Shown in pieces: positions 17,964 through 26,023 of a stretch of 50,975 bases of DNA (the first letter of the stretch is position 1; each line of letters opens with the position of its first letter). Where the stretch lies: assembly GCA_937980645.1 (NCBI GenBank), contig CALJPQ010000015.1, positions 1 through 50,975 on the forward strand, read 5' to 3'. Position numbers and translations under genes: made by a program. The notes below the pieces were generated by a model, which was not told the DNA's origin, made no database searches, and worked only from the letters and a program-made list of their open reading frames with translations. Source of the DNA: an uncultured Saprospiraceae bacterium (GTDB lineage: Bacteria; Bacteroidota; Bacteroidia; Chitinophagales; Saprospiraceae).

Positions 17964-19286
17964 ATGTTCAACGTCATGAAAAAATACCTCCTTTTGCTTT
18001 TGCTGCCGGCTTTGTGGTTGGCACCGGCATGCCAAAAAGAATTTCTCAACCCCAACGCCGCCGACGGCAGCCAGGTCGTCAAGACGGCCGAAGGCCTTAC
18101 GGCCCTTATTGTGGGCATCAAGCGCGACTTCAGCGTGGGCGCCACCAGCGGGCTATACAATGCCATTTCGAGCAACGGCCTGACAACCAAAGAGCTCTAC
18201 GTCATTAACACGGGCAACGGCGAGCTCACCGCTCTGGAGTCGGGCGGCGGCACGGTGGGCGGCAACAACGCCTTTATCAATAACATCTGGGCCAACTGCC
18301 ATCGCGTCAAAGCCAACGCCCAATTGCTCATTGACAACGCCGCAAATGTGCGCGAAACGGGCACTACGGAAATGATCCGCGTGTATGGGCATGTCTTTAA
18401 AGCGCTGGCTATCGGCACGCTGGCCAATTTCTGGGAGCAAATTCCTACGGAAGTAGTGCCGGTCAATGAATATCTGGCTGGCCGGCGCCCAACGTTCAAA
18501 AACCGCATTGATGCCCTGCGCGAAGCCATTGCCCTACTTGAGGCAGCCCAGCCGCTGGTCGAAAGCGTAACGCCCTCAGCCTTTTTCAATACGAAGGTGG
18601 GCACCGACATTGACATCAAAAACCTCGTCTATGCCCTTCAGGCGCGCTACAACTTGATGGTAGGCGACTACACCAAAGCGCTGGCTGCCGCCAACAAGGT
18701 GGACCTGAGCAAACGCTCCGTATTCCGTTACGATGCTGTGAGCCAGAACCCGGTGTTCCGCGTCTCATTAGTCAACAACAACACCTACAATGGCGTGGTC
18801 AACTTCGGCCTGACGGGCGCTTTAGCCCCCGAAGCTGGCGACGGGCGCATACCTTTTTATCTGGGCAATAACACCGCCCCGGTGCGCGTGCAAGGGTTCT
18901 TCAAAAACGATGCTGACCCTATACCGCTCTATCTGCCCGGCGAAATCACACTCATCAAGGCGGAATGCCATGCACGTCTGGACCAATTGCCTGAAGCGAT
19001 TGCCGAATTGAACAAGGTGCGTACCAAGACGACAGACCCCTTCGGCGTAACGGCCAAATTAGGGCCCTATGCAGGCAGCCCCACCGATAAGGACGCCATC
19101 CTACTTGATATTTATCAGCAGCGCTGCATCGAGCTATACATGAGCGGCCTCAAGCTCGAAGACTCGCGCCGCTTCGGACGCCCCGGCCCTGGCCAGCCGG
19201 GTGCAGAGCGCAGCCGCAACTTCTATCCCTATCCGACCGTTGAGCGCGACAACAACCCCAATACGCCACCCGACCCGCCCGTGTAA
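17964..19286 (+). CDS. SusD/RagB-type outer-membrane lipoprotein (partner of the first SusC)
   Basis: 440 residues, somewhat short for the family. The N-terminus has a hydrophobic stretch and a lipobox ending in Cys (LAPAC, then QKEFLNP), as in SusD proteins tethered to the cell surface. TPR-like helices follow, with VYGHVFKALAIGTLANFWEQIP and the late family motif YQQRCIELYMSGLKLEDSRRFG. It captures ligand and docks on the SusC barrel. ATG 17964 and ATG 17976 are both possible; the second gives a more compact signal peptide. The C-terminal tail is Pro/Asn-rich. A perfect bidirectional terminator follows. Confidence 0.9.
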   Translation: MFNVMKKYLLLLLLPALWLAPACQKEFLNPNAADGSQVVKTAEGLTALIVGIKRDFSVGATSGLYNAISSNGLTTKELYVINTGNGELTALESGGGTVGGNNAFINNIWANCHRVKANAQLLIDNAANVRETGTTEMIRVYGHVFKALAIGTLANFWEQIPTEVVPVNEYLAGRRPTFKNRIDALREAIALLEAAQPLVESVTPSAFFNTKVGTDIDIKNLVYALQARYNLMVGDYTKALAAANKVDLSKRSVFRYDAVSQNPVFRVSLVNNNTYNGVVNFGLTGALAPEAGDGRIPFYLGNNTAPVRVQGFFKNDADPIPLYLPGEITLIKAECHARLDQLPEAIAELNKVRTKTTDPFGVTAKLGPYAGSPTDKDAILLDIYQQRCIELYMSGLKLEDSRRFGRPGPGQPGAERSRNFYPYPTVERDNNPNTPPDPPV

Positions 19287-19311
19287 GCCGGTAGGAAGAA
19301 GTGTAGAAGGC

Positions 19312-19352
19312 TAAAATGGGAGTACCCGAAATCCTCGGGTACTCCCATTTTA
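19312..19352. terminator. Bidirectional terminator, perfect 18-bp stem
   Basis: TAAAATGGGAGTACCCGA (19312-19329) pairs fully with 19335-19352 around a 5-base loop (AATCC). The A-rich and T-rich stem ends supply a U tract on either strand, so it can end both the susD transcript and the convergent aromatic-pathway transcript. Confidence 0.85.
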
Positions 19353-19382
19353 TTTCAAGGGCCAACACCTACCTCAACACTC

Positions 19383-20474
19383 TTAAAGCGGTGTTTTGCC
19401 CGCGGCAACCGCTGGCGCATTGATGAGGCGCTCTTGCTGGTGGATGCTCTCCTGGTGAATGGCCTCCAACAGGAGCGTGATAAACTCCTGGCTGAGCTCA
19501 TTTTTTCGGCCGCGCACCAGCAGCGCTTCGCGTAGGGCGCGGAAGCGTTCGGGTTGCAAAACAGCCACATTTTTCTCCTTTTTGATAAGACCAATATCGC
19601 GTACCAGCTCCATGCGGCGGGCAAGTAGGGCGATAATTTCCTCATCAATTTCGTCAATGGCGCGGCGGTAGTTTTCGATAGAGGCTAAGAAATCGGGGTC
19701 GTCGGCGGTCAGAGAGCGGCGCACTAAGGTGCGGGTCATTTGCTCAAATTGTGCCGGGGTGATTTGTTGGGCAGCGTCGCTCCAGGCCTCATCGGGCGTG
19801 GGGTGTACCTCTACCATCAGGCCGTCGTAGTTGAGGTCGTAGGCCATTTGGGCCGTTTCGGCCAGGGTGTCGCGGCGCCCGCAGATGTGGCTGATGTCGC
19901 AGAGGACTTCCAAATCGGGAAAGGTCTGCATCAGGTCAATGGCGATTTGCCAGCGCGGAGCATTTCGGTAGGCGGAGTCGCCGTAGCTGGAAAAGCCGCG
20001 GTGTATGGCGGCCATTCGGCGCACGCCAGCGCTGTACAGGCGCTCGAAGGCGCCTATCCAGAGCTTGAGGTCGGGATTGATGGGGTTTTTGACCAGTACG
20101 GGAATGTCCACGCCGTGCAGAGCATCGGCAATTTCCTGCACAGAGAAGGGGTTGGCGGTAGTGCGGGCGCCTATCCAGAGCATGTCAATGCCGTGGGCCA
20201 GGCACTCTTCTACGTGCTGGGCATTGGCGACCTCCGTCGTTACCGGCAGACCGGTTTCTTGCCGGACGCGCTGAAGCCACTTCAGGCCGGGTGTCCCGAC
20301 ACCTTCGAACGTTCCCGGGCGGGTACGCGGTTTCCAAATGCCGGCTCGGAAGAGCGCGACACCACTGCGGCGCAGGGCATGTGCTGTGGCCAGCACTTGT
20401 TCCTCCGTTTCTGCGGAGCAGGGGCCAGCCATCAGGATGGGGCGCCGGGCAGAGAAGACAGGCTCAAAAGTCAT
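19383..20474 (-). CDS. Bifunctional 3-deoxy-7-phosphoheptulonate synthase / chorismate mutase type II
   Basis: 363 residues with two fused domains. Residues 1 to about 255 are a type I-beta DAHP synthase (MAGPCSAE at 15-22, KPRTRPGTFEG at 48-58, LVKNPINPD, IHRGFSSYG, CDISH, VEVHPTPDEA). Residues about 265-350 are an AroQ-type chorismate mutase (YRRAIDEIDEEIIALLARRM, then IGLIKKEK). It catalyses the first committed step of aromatic biosynthesis and the branch step to prephenate. The fusion with the mutase at the C-terminus is the known Bacteroidota arrangement and allows feedback control by prephenate or chorismate. It lies 76 bp downstream of phoH on the same strand. Confidence 0.93.
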   Translation of the reverse strand: MTFEPVFSARRPILMAGPCSAETEEQVLATAHALRRSGVALFRAGIWKPRTRPGTFEGVGTPGLKWLQRVRQETGLPVTTEVANAQHVEECLAHGIDMLWIGARTTANPFSVQEIADALHGVDIPVLVKNPINPDLKLWIGAFERLYSAGVRRMAAIHRGFSSYGDSAYRNAPRWQIAIDLMQTFPDLEVLCDISHICGRRDTLAETAQMAYDLNYDGLMVEVHPTPDEAWSDAAQQITPAQFEQMTRTLVRRSLTADDPDFLASIENYRRAIDEIDEEIIALLARRMELVRDIGLIKKEKNVAVLQPERFRALREALLVRGRKNELSQEFITLLLEAIHQESIHQQERLINAPAVAAGKTPL

Positions 20475-20529
20475 GCAGGCACAATATGTCTGGGTTGGAT
20501 GCCCATAACGGTTTGGCGGTCAAAAGGTT

Positions 20530-20546
20530 TTCCAACAGTGTTGGAA
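20530..20546. other. Short inverted repeat between phoH and the DAHP synthase gene
   Basis: TTCCAAC and GTTGGAA form a perfect 7-bp stem with a 3-base loop in the 76-bp gap. Without a T tract it is unlikely to terminate; it could be an operator for the aromatic gene. The role is unknown. Confidence 0.25.
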
Positions 20547-20550
20547 GCGT

Positions 20551-21618
20551 TTATTCAGCGGTCGCCTGCGGTTTTTCGTCCTCTTCTGCGGCGGGCGGCT
20601 CGTTTTCTTTGCGTTCCTTTTGTTGGCGCAGGCGTTCGCGGCGCGTGCGCTCTTCAGCCTCTATTTTATCGTAGGCCCGAATGATTTCTTTGACTAAGCG
20701 GTGGCGTACCACGTCCTCAGCGGTCAGGTTGAGCACGGCGATACCGCTCACGCCTTCCAGAATATCCATGGCTTGGCGGAGGCCAGATTTCTGGTGACCG
20801 GGCAGGTCCACCTGGCTGAGGTCGCCGGTGATGATGCACTTGGCGCTGGGGCCAAGTCGGGTGAGGAACATTTTCAGCTGTAGTGGCGTGGCGTTTTGCG
20901 CCTCATCCAGAATGATGTAGGCGTTGTCTAAGGTGCGCCCGCGCATGAAGGCCAGCGGAGCGATTTCGATGATACGGTTGTCCATGAAAAACTGGAGTTT
21001 GTCCATGGGCAGCATATCGTCTAAGGCGTCGTAGAGCGGGCGCAGGTAGGGGTCCACTTTCTCCTTAAGGTCGCCAGGCAGAAAGCCGAGGCTTTCGCCG
21101 GCTTCGACGGCAGGGCGGGTGAGGACGATTTTTTTGACCAGCCGGTTTTTGAGCGCGCGCACGGCGATAGCGACGGCCGTGTAGGTTTTGCCGGTGCCTG
21201 CCGGGCCGATGGCGAAGACGATGTCGTTGTGTTCGCACACTTCCACCAGCCGTTTTTGGTTGCGCGTTTTGGCCTTGATGGGTCGCCCGTCGCGTCCGAA
21301 GAGAATGACGTTGTCGGAGTCGCCGCTTTCGGGCAAGCGCACATCGAAAGGATTTTCGCCACCCAGCAGGTCTTCCACCGTCTGGACGGGCAGTTCGCGG
21401 TGCTCGCGCAAATAGCGCACCATGAGCTCAAATTTGGCTTTGGCGGCCTGGGTGTGGCGTTTTTCGCCGGTGAGCTTGAGACTATTGCCTCGGGAAGTGA
21501 TGGTCAGCTCGGGAAAGGCTCTGCGAAGCAGGTTCAGTTTGGCGTTGTTCTCGCCGTAGAGCTCTACCGGGTCAACGCCCTCAATGGTCAGGATGATTTC
21601 GCTCAAGTTTTTCCTCAT
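20551..21618 (-). CDS. phoH: PhoH family ATPase
   Basis: 355 residues. The N-terminal part (about 1-90) is the small domain usual in PhoH/YbeZ proteins. The ATPase core has Walker A GPAGTGKT (138-145), VLTRPAVEAGESLGFLPGD, Walker B YIILDEAQN (235-242) and ITGDLSQVDLPGHQKSGL. The last 40 residues are a charged Glu/Lys/Arg tail. YbeZ-type PhoH proteins act with the RNase YbeY in rRNA maturation; that partner is not in the window. I start it at ATG 21618: the frame stays open upstream, but that extension overlaps the divergent SAM-hydrolase gene and has no family similarity. Confidence 0.93.
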   Translation of the reverse strand: MRKNLSEIILTIEGVDPVELYGENNAKLNLLRRAFPELTITSRGNSLKLTGEKRHTQAAKAKFELMVRYLREHRELPVQTVEDLLGGENPFDVRLPESGDSDNVILFGRDGRPIKAKTRNQKRLVEVCEHNDIVFAIGPAGTGKTYTAVAIAVRALKNRLVKKIVLTRPAVEAGESLGFLPGDLKEKVDPYLRPLYDALDDMLPMDKLQFFMDNRIIEIAPLAFMRGRTLDNAYIILDEAQNATPLQLKMFLTRLGPSAKCIITGDLSQVDLPGHQKSGLRQAMDILEGVSGIAVLNLTAEDVVRHRLVKEIIRAYDKIEAEERTRRERLRQQKERKENEPPAAEEDEKPQATAE

Positions 21619-21702
21619 TAAAATTTTGTAGCAGCGGGAGGGCTTCCAGCAGTTATCCGCCAGCTCATCCGGTCTGTGCGAGACGCCTCCATGCTTTGTG
21701 CA

Positions 21703-21736
21703 TACATTTGCCGTACCGTTATCGCCCACAAATGTA
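21703..21736. promoter_or_regulatory. Face-to-face -7 boxes between phoH and the SAM hydroxide adenosyltransferase gene
   Basis: TACATTTG at 21703-21710 (plus) and its exact inverted copy CAAATGTA at 21729-21736 (minus) are separated by 18 bp. Each is a perfect TAnnTTTG box directed at the gene on its side: 73 bases to ATG 21784 and 110 bases to ATG 21618. The minus-strand box has a GTTG 20 bp upstream as a partial -33 element. The two start sites would converge within this segment, so the transcripts would overlap at their 5-prime ends. Confidence 0.45.
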
Positions 21737-21783
21737 GGGCAAGGCGACGGCTTAACCAACAGGATTTGCCCGCGAAAAGTTCT

Positions 21784-22560
21784 ATGCTCGCTCGCCCTAT
21801 TGTTTCGCTCACTACGGACTTTGGCCTCCAGGATTACTACGCTGGCGCCTTGAAGGGCGCCCTTTTGCGCGCCTGTCCGGAAGCATACTTGGTGGATATC
21901 TCGCATGCCGTTCGCCCGTTCGACATCGTGCAGGCTGCTTTTGTGGTTCGGAATGCTTATAGCCTTTTTCCGGAGGGTTCTATACATGTAATAGGTGTGC
22001 ATTGTGCTTATGCGCCCGACTTTCGCTTCATCGCCGTGCAGGAAGATGGGCACTACTTTGCAGCGCCAGATAATGGCGTGCTGTCGCTCCTGTTCGAGAA
22101 GCCGCTGGAAGCCCGCACCCTTCCGGTATCGGCCGATAGTCCTTTTCCCGTTCTGGAGGCGTTCGCACTGGCGGTAGGGCACCTGAGCGCCGGGCAGCCA
22201 CTGGACACCTTAGGCGCTCCGGCGGGCACGCTGGTGGAGCGCGTTGGTTTGCGCCCTGTTACAACGCGCTCGCGCATACGGGGCGTGGTGATGCACGTGG
22301 ACAACTTCGACAATGTGCAGGTGAATATCCGGCGCGAAACGTTCGAGCGCATCGGGCAAGGGCGCCCCTTTGCGCTTTTTTTCAAACGCCACGACCCCAT
22401 TACCACGCTGTCGCGCCGCTATGCTGATGTACCCGAGGGCGAGCCACTGTGCCTGTTCAACTCGGCGGGTTTTCTGGAAATTGCCATCCATATGGGCCGC
22501 GCTGCCACGCTTTTTGGCCTCAAAGAGGAAGATGTAGTGGAGGTGGTTTTTGAGGATTGA
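21784..22560 (+). CDS. SAM hydroxide adenosyltransferase (DUF62, chlorinase/fluorinase-like family)
   Basis: 258 residues starting MLARPIVSLTTDFGLQDYYAG, with the conserved Asp12 and then VDISHAVRPFDIVQAAFVV, HVIGVHCAYAP and APDNGVLSLLF. It shares the fold of bacterial fluorinase and chlorinase, but ordinary members hydrolyse S-adenosylmethionine to adenosine and methionine. The C-terminal beta-barrel domain holds GVVMHVDNFDNVQVNI and NSAGFLEIAIHMGRAA. I take ATG 21784 as the start because the family motif begins at once; the upstream in-frame extension runs through the divergent promoter region. It is cytoplasmic and divergent from phoH. Confidence 0.9.
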   Translation: MLARPIVSLTTDFGLQDYYAGALKGALLRACPEAYLVDISHAVRPFDIVQAAFVVRNAYSLFPEGSIHVIGVHCAYAPDFRFIAVQEDGHYFAAPDNGVLSLLFEKPLEARTLPVSADSPFPVLEAFALAVGHLSAGQPLDTLGAPAGTLVERVGLRPVTTRSRIRGVVMHVDNFDNVQVNIRRETFERIGQGRPFALFFKRHDPITTLSRRYADVPEGEPLCLFNSAGFLEIAIHMGRAATLFGLKEEDVVEVVFED

Positions 22561-22603
22561 AGCGTCGGTATTCGGCCGCGGATTTAACATCCGTTATTTT
22601 TTT

Positions 22604-22651
22604 AAAAATTTTTTGTTAAAAAATCTCGAGGGAATTCGGCATTTTTGCCCT
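22604..22651 (+). promoter_or_regulatory. 48-bp element, copy 1, upstream of the second susC
   Basis: An A/T palindrome (TTTTTT-GTT-AAAAAA), then GGAATTCGG and CATTTTTGCCC. The last is a one-mismatch TAnnTTTG box (22640-22647) that is also a small GGCA/TGCC hairpin. 46 of 48 bases match copy 2 at 27779-27826. It lies 197 bp before the susC ATG at 22849. I see nothing else in the 22561-22848 gap. Confidence 0.65.
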
Positions 22652-22848
22652 ACGCTTTGGAAACAGGCCGGGTACAGTGAGGGTAGCCATTTCAGATTTT
22701 TGAGTGCGAGGCTGGTTTTTGACTCAATCAGGTTCAGAGTGGAGAAGGGTTGAAAGAGGATGAGCATCTGGACAAGGCTAGTGGGGATGCGAGAGGTGGC
22801 TCCATGGACGAGACAGAATCATCTTTCACAAACTTAATTTTCATGTGT

Positions 22849-25800
22849 ATGAAGAGGCTTTTACTCATGCTTTTACTGGCTTTGGCAGCTTCTGCAGTTT
22901 TTGCGCAGAAGGCCGTTAGCGGTAGGGTTACAACGGAGGAGGGCGAACCTCTTGTCGGCGCAACGGTGGTCGTAAAAGGTACTACCGTGGGGGCCGTAAC
23001 AGACATTACGGGTTCGTTCCGCCTGAGCGCTCCTACCAATGCGACCACGTTAGTGGTGAGTTATTCGGGGTACCAGTCCACAGAAACGCCCATTGGCGAA
23101 GGCGGTGAGATCAACGTCACCCTGAAGGAGAGCATCATCCTTCAGGAAGCGGTGATAACTGCTTTTGGCGTGAAGAAGGACAAGAGCAACTTAGGCTACG
23201 CGGTTACAGAGATCAGTTCAGAGCAGCTGACGCTCGCACGGACGACCAACGTTACGAACGCTCTGGCCGCCAAGATACCTGGCGTGCGTTTGCAGGGTTC
23301 GGGTGGCTCGTTCAGCGGTTCGCACATCCTGATCCGCGGCTACACCACATTTACCGGAAACAACCAGCCTCTCTTTGTAGTGGATGGTATTCCGGTGGAT
23401 AACAGCGGTGGTGGGACGCAGTTGCAGCGGGGCCCGGTTACCTCCAACCGTGCGATTGACTTCAACCAGGAAGACATCGAGAGCATCTCCGTTTTGAAAG
23501 GCGCTGCTGCCACGGCGCTCTACGGCTCGCGTGCAGCCGGTGGTGTTATCCTGATTAACACCCGCAAAGGCAAGGCAGGGCAGAAGAATGCGGTTACCTA
23601 CAGCACCAACTACGCCTTCCAGGAGGTGAACCGCTTCCCGGACTTTCAGAACACGTACGGCCAGGGCACGGGCGGTAACTTTAACCCCACCGCCATCGGT
23701 TCCTGGGGGCCGCGTATGGATGGGCGCAATGTGGTGCTGCCACCCGGCTTCAGCAGCGTAGTCGGCAAAGACTCCGTACCCTTTGTGGCTTATCCGAACA
23801 ATGTCCGCGACCTGTTTCGCCGGGGCAGCAACATGCAGCACAACCTGACCTTCCAGGGCAGTACCAGCGCAAGTAACCATTATCGCCTGTCGCTGGGCTA
23901 CTTAGACGACCAAGGGGTGCTGGATAAGAACCGCCTGCAGCGCTATAACATTGGCCTGAACGCAGGTTCTGCTATCACCCAAAAGTTAGATGCGGGTATC
24001 TCCGTGAACTACATCTACAACAAGTCTGAACGTACGCAACAGGGCAACCAGCTGTCGAACCCGCTCTTCCGTTCATGGTTCACTCCCAGAAGCTGGGACC
24101 TCAAAGGGCTGCCCTACCAGAACGCCGTGGGCGCTCAACTGCACTACGACCCACAGGTGGATAACCCGTTCTGGACCATTTACAACAACCTGTACGAGGA
24201 CGAAATCAACCGCATCTTTGGGAACATCAACTTCCGGCTCCAGCTGACCGATTGGCTATCGGCCAACTACAAGGTCGGGGTGGACTACTTCAGCTTTGCC
24301 GAGCGCGGCTACGACCAGATCGGTGCCCGCGGCGGTGCAAATACGGCAGCGCAGGGCCTCGGTGGTCTGTTGGAAGGCCGCAACCTCAGCCGCATCCTGA
24401 ACTCGTACCTCACCCTGAACGGCTCGAAGTCGGTGGGCCAGTTTAACTTTGATTTTGTACTGGGTCAGGAAACGGTGGACAACTACCTCAACAACACGCA
24501 GCTCATCGGCCGCACGCTCAACGTGCGTAACTTCCGAAACATGGCCAACGCCCTGTCGTACGTGCCGTCGTATGGTATCGAACGCTCCCGCATCATTGGT
24601 CTGTTCGGTAACCTGACTACGGTATATCGCAACTTTGCAACCCTGGACCTATCGGTGCGTAACGACTGGAACTCGACACTGCCGGCCAGCAATCGCTCCT
24701 ATCTCTACTACTCGATAGCCGGTACCCTCAACCTGACCGAGGCCATTCCAGGCATTAAGTCGGATTGGCTGAGCCTGCTGAAGATTCGCGCCAACCACGG
24801 TCGAACAGGCCGCGCGAGCTTAGTTTATGCTACGGACACGTACTATGCGCAGGCGAACCCAGCTGACGGTTTTGGTCCAAATATCCAGTTCCCGTTTGGC
24901 AACCGCCAAGGCTTTACGTACTCGAACACGGCCGGCAACCCGGCACTGCGTCCCGAATTCACCACCTCGCAAGAAGTAGGTGTTGACATCTCCACGCTGA
25001 AGGATCGCCTCTCCATTGAGGTAACTCGTTATCGAATGCTGAGCACAGACGTCATCCTGGCGGTACCGGTGTCTCCCGCATCCGGAGTTGCCAGCTTAGT
25101 AACGAATGCCGGTAAACTCGAAACCACGGGCTGGGAGGCAGGCGTAACCATCACACCCATCAAGACCCGCCATGGCAAGTGGTCCAGCACGTTCAACTTT
25201 ACGCAGTTCAGGTCAGTCGTTAAAGAACTGGCCCCAGGTGTAGAAAACATCTTCCTGGGGGGGTTCGTAACGCCCAATGTCCGCCTGGTGGCCGGTGAAG
25301 AGTACGGTCAGCTTTACGGAAACAAGTATCAGCGCGATGCCAATGGCAATCTTCTGCTCAATGCCAACGGCTTGCCCTTGCCTTCGCCAAACGTGGAAAG
25401 AATTGGCAACCCCAACCCGCGCTGGTTACTCGGTGTGGCGAACGAGATTTCGTATAAAGGCCTTAACCTGAATGTGTTGCTGGATATTCGCACAGGCGGC
25501 GACCAGTATTCCCGTAACCTCGCTGACCTGCGCCGCAATGGCGTCGCTATCGAAACAGCAGAATTTGACCGCTTTAATAGCGATGGTACTCTGGCTACGC
25601 CTTACAAATTCGAAGGCGTGTTCGCACCAGGCACTCCGAATGCCGGACAGCGGAACGAAGGTCAGTTCGAGAAGCGTGTAACCGCTGAGCAATACTGGGG
25701 CAACAACGGGGTACACGTGGCAGCTGAGGGCTTCATCTATGATATCTCATGGTTCCGGGTGCGGGAAGCCCAGTTGAGCTACACCTTCTCGAGGAGCGCC

Positions 25801-25989
25801 CTGAAGAATACGCCTTTGGGAGCACTCACTGTTGGCGTATTTGGCCGCAACCTCTTCCTGAGCGCGCCTAACTACCCACACCTCGACCCAGAGCAAAACG
25901 TGCTGGGCGTCTCCAACGCACAAGGCCTGGAATTCAACGCTCTGCCTGCCATGCGCTCCTATGGAGCTTTGCTGACCGTAACCTTCTAA
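22849..25989 (+). CDS. SusC/RagA-type TonB-linked outer-membrane transporter (second of three)
   Basis: 1046 residues from ATG 22849: MKRLLLMLLLALAASAVFAQ is a clean signal peptide, and the 33 codons open upstream add only polar sequence. A CarboxypepD_reg-like domain follows (SGRVTTEEGEPLVGATV), then the plug with FVVDGIPVDN and LKGAAATALYGSRAAGGVILI, and the barrel. It imports a nutrient across the outer membrane together with the SusD-like protein encoded 34 bp downstream. The 48-bp element at 22604 suggests shared control with the third susC operon. Confidence 0.93.
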   Translation: MKRLLLMLLLALAASAVFAQKAVSGRVTTEEGEPLVGATVVVKGTTVGAVTDITGSFRLSAPTNATTLVVSYSGYQSTETPIGEGGEINVTLKESIILQEAVITAFGVKKDKSNLGYAVTEISSEQLTLARTTNVTNALAAKIPGVRLQGSGGSFSGSHILIRGYTTFTGNNQPLFVVDGIPVDNSGGGTQLQRGPVTSNRAIDFNQEDIESISVLKGAAATALYGSRAAGGVILINTRKGKAGQKNAVTYSTNYAFQEVNRFPDFQNTYGQGTGGNFNPTAIGSWGPRMDGRNVVLPPGFSSVVGKDSVPFVAYPNNVRDLFRRGSNMQHNLTFQGSTSASNHYRLSLGYLDDQGVLDKNRLQRYNIGLNAGSAITQKLDAGISVNYIYNKSERTQQGNQLSNPLFRSWFTPRSWDLKGLPYQNAVGAQLHYDPQVDNPFWTIYNNLYEDEINRIFGNINFRLQLTDWLSANYKVGVDYFSFAERGYDQIGARGGANTAAQGLGGLLEGRNLSRILNSYLTLNGSKSVGQFNFDFVLGQETVDNYLNNTQLIGRTLNVRNFRNMANALSYVPSYGIERSRIIGLFGNLTTVYRNFATLDLSVRNDWNSTLPASNRSYLYYSIAGTLNLTEAIPGIKSDWLSLLKIRANHGRTGRASLVYATDTYYAQANPADGFGPNIQFPFGNRQGFTYSNTAGNPALRPEFTTSQEVGVDISTLKDRLSIEVTRYRMLSTDVILAVPVSPASGVASLVTNAGKLETTGWEAGVTITPIKTRHGKWSSTFNFTQFRSVVKELAPGVENIFLGGFVTPNVRLVAGEEYGQLYGNKYQRDANGNLLLNANGLPLPSPNVERIGNPNPRWLLGVANEISYKGLNLNVLLDIRTGGDQYSRNLADLRRNGVAIETAEFDRFNSDGTLATPYKFEGVFAPGTPNAGQRNEGQFEKRVTAEQYWGNNGVHVAAEGFIYDISWFRVREAQLSYTFSRSALKNTPLGALTVGVFGRNLFLSAPNYPHLDPEQNVLGVSNAQGLEFNALPAMRSYGALLTVTF

Positions 25990-26023
25990 ACATGAGGCAC
26001 TACTTCATCTAAAAAACACTCCT

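Noticed and set aside
21619..22182. N-terminal extension of the phoH reading frame
   Set aside because: It overlaps the divergent SAM hydroxide adenosyltransferase gene and has no PhoH similarity; ATG 21618 starts where homology begins.
21784..22560. Fluorinase or chlorinase activity for the SAM hydroxide adenosyltransferase family gene
   Set aside because: The family fold is shared, but there are no halometabolite genes nearby and I cannot see a halogenase-specific feature; SAM hydrolysis is the usual activity.
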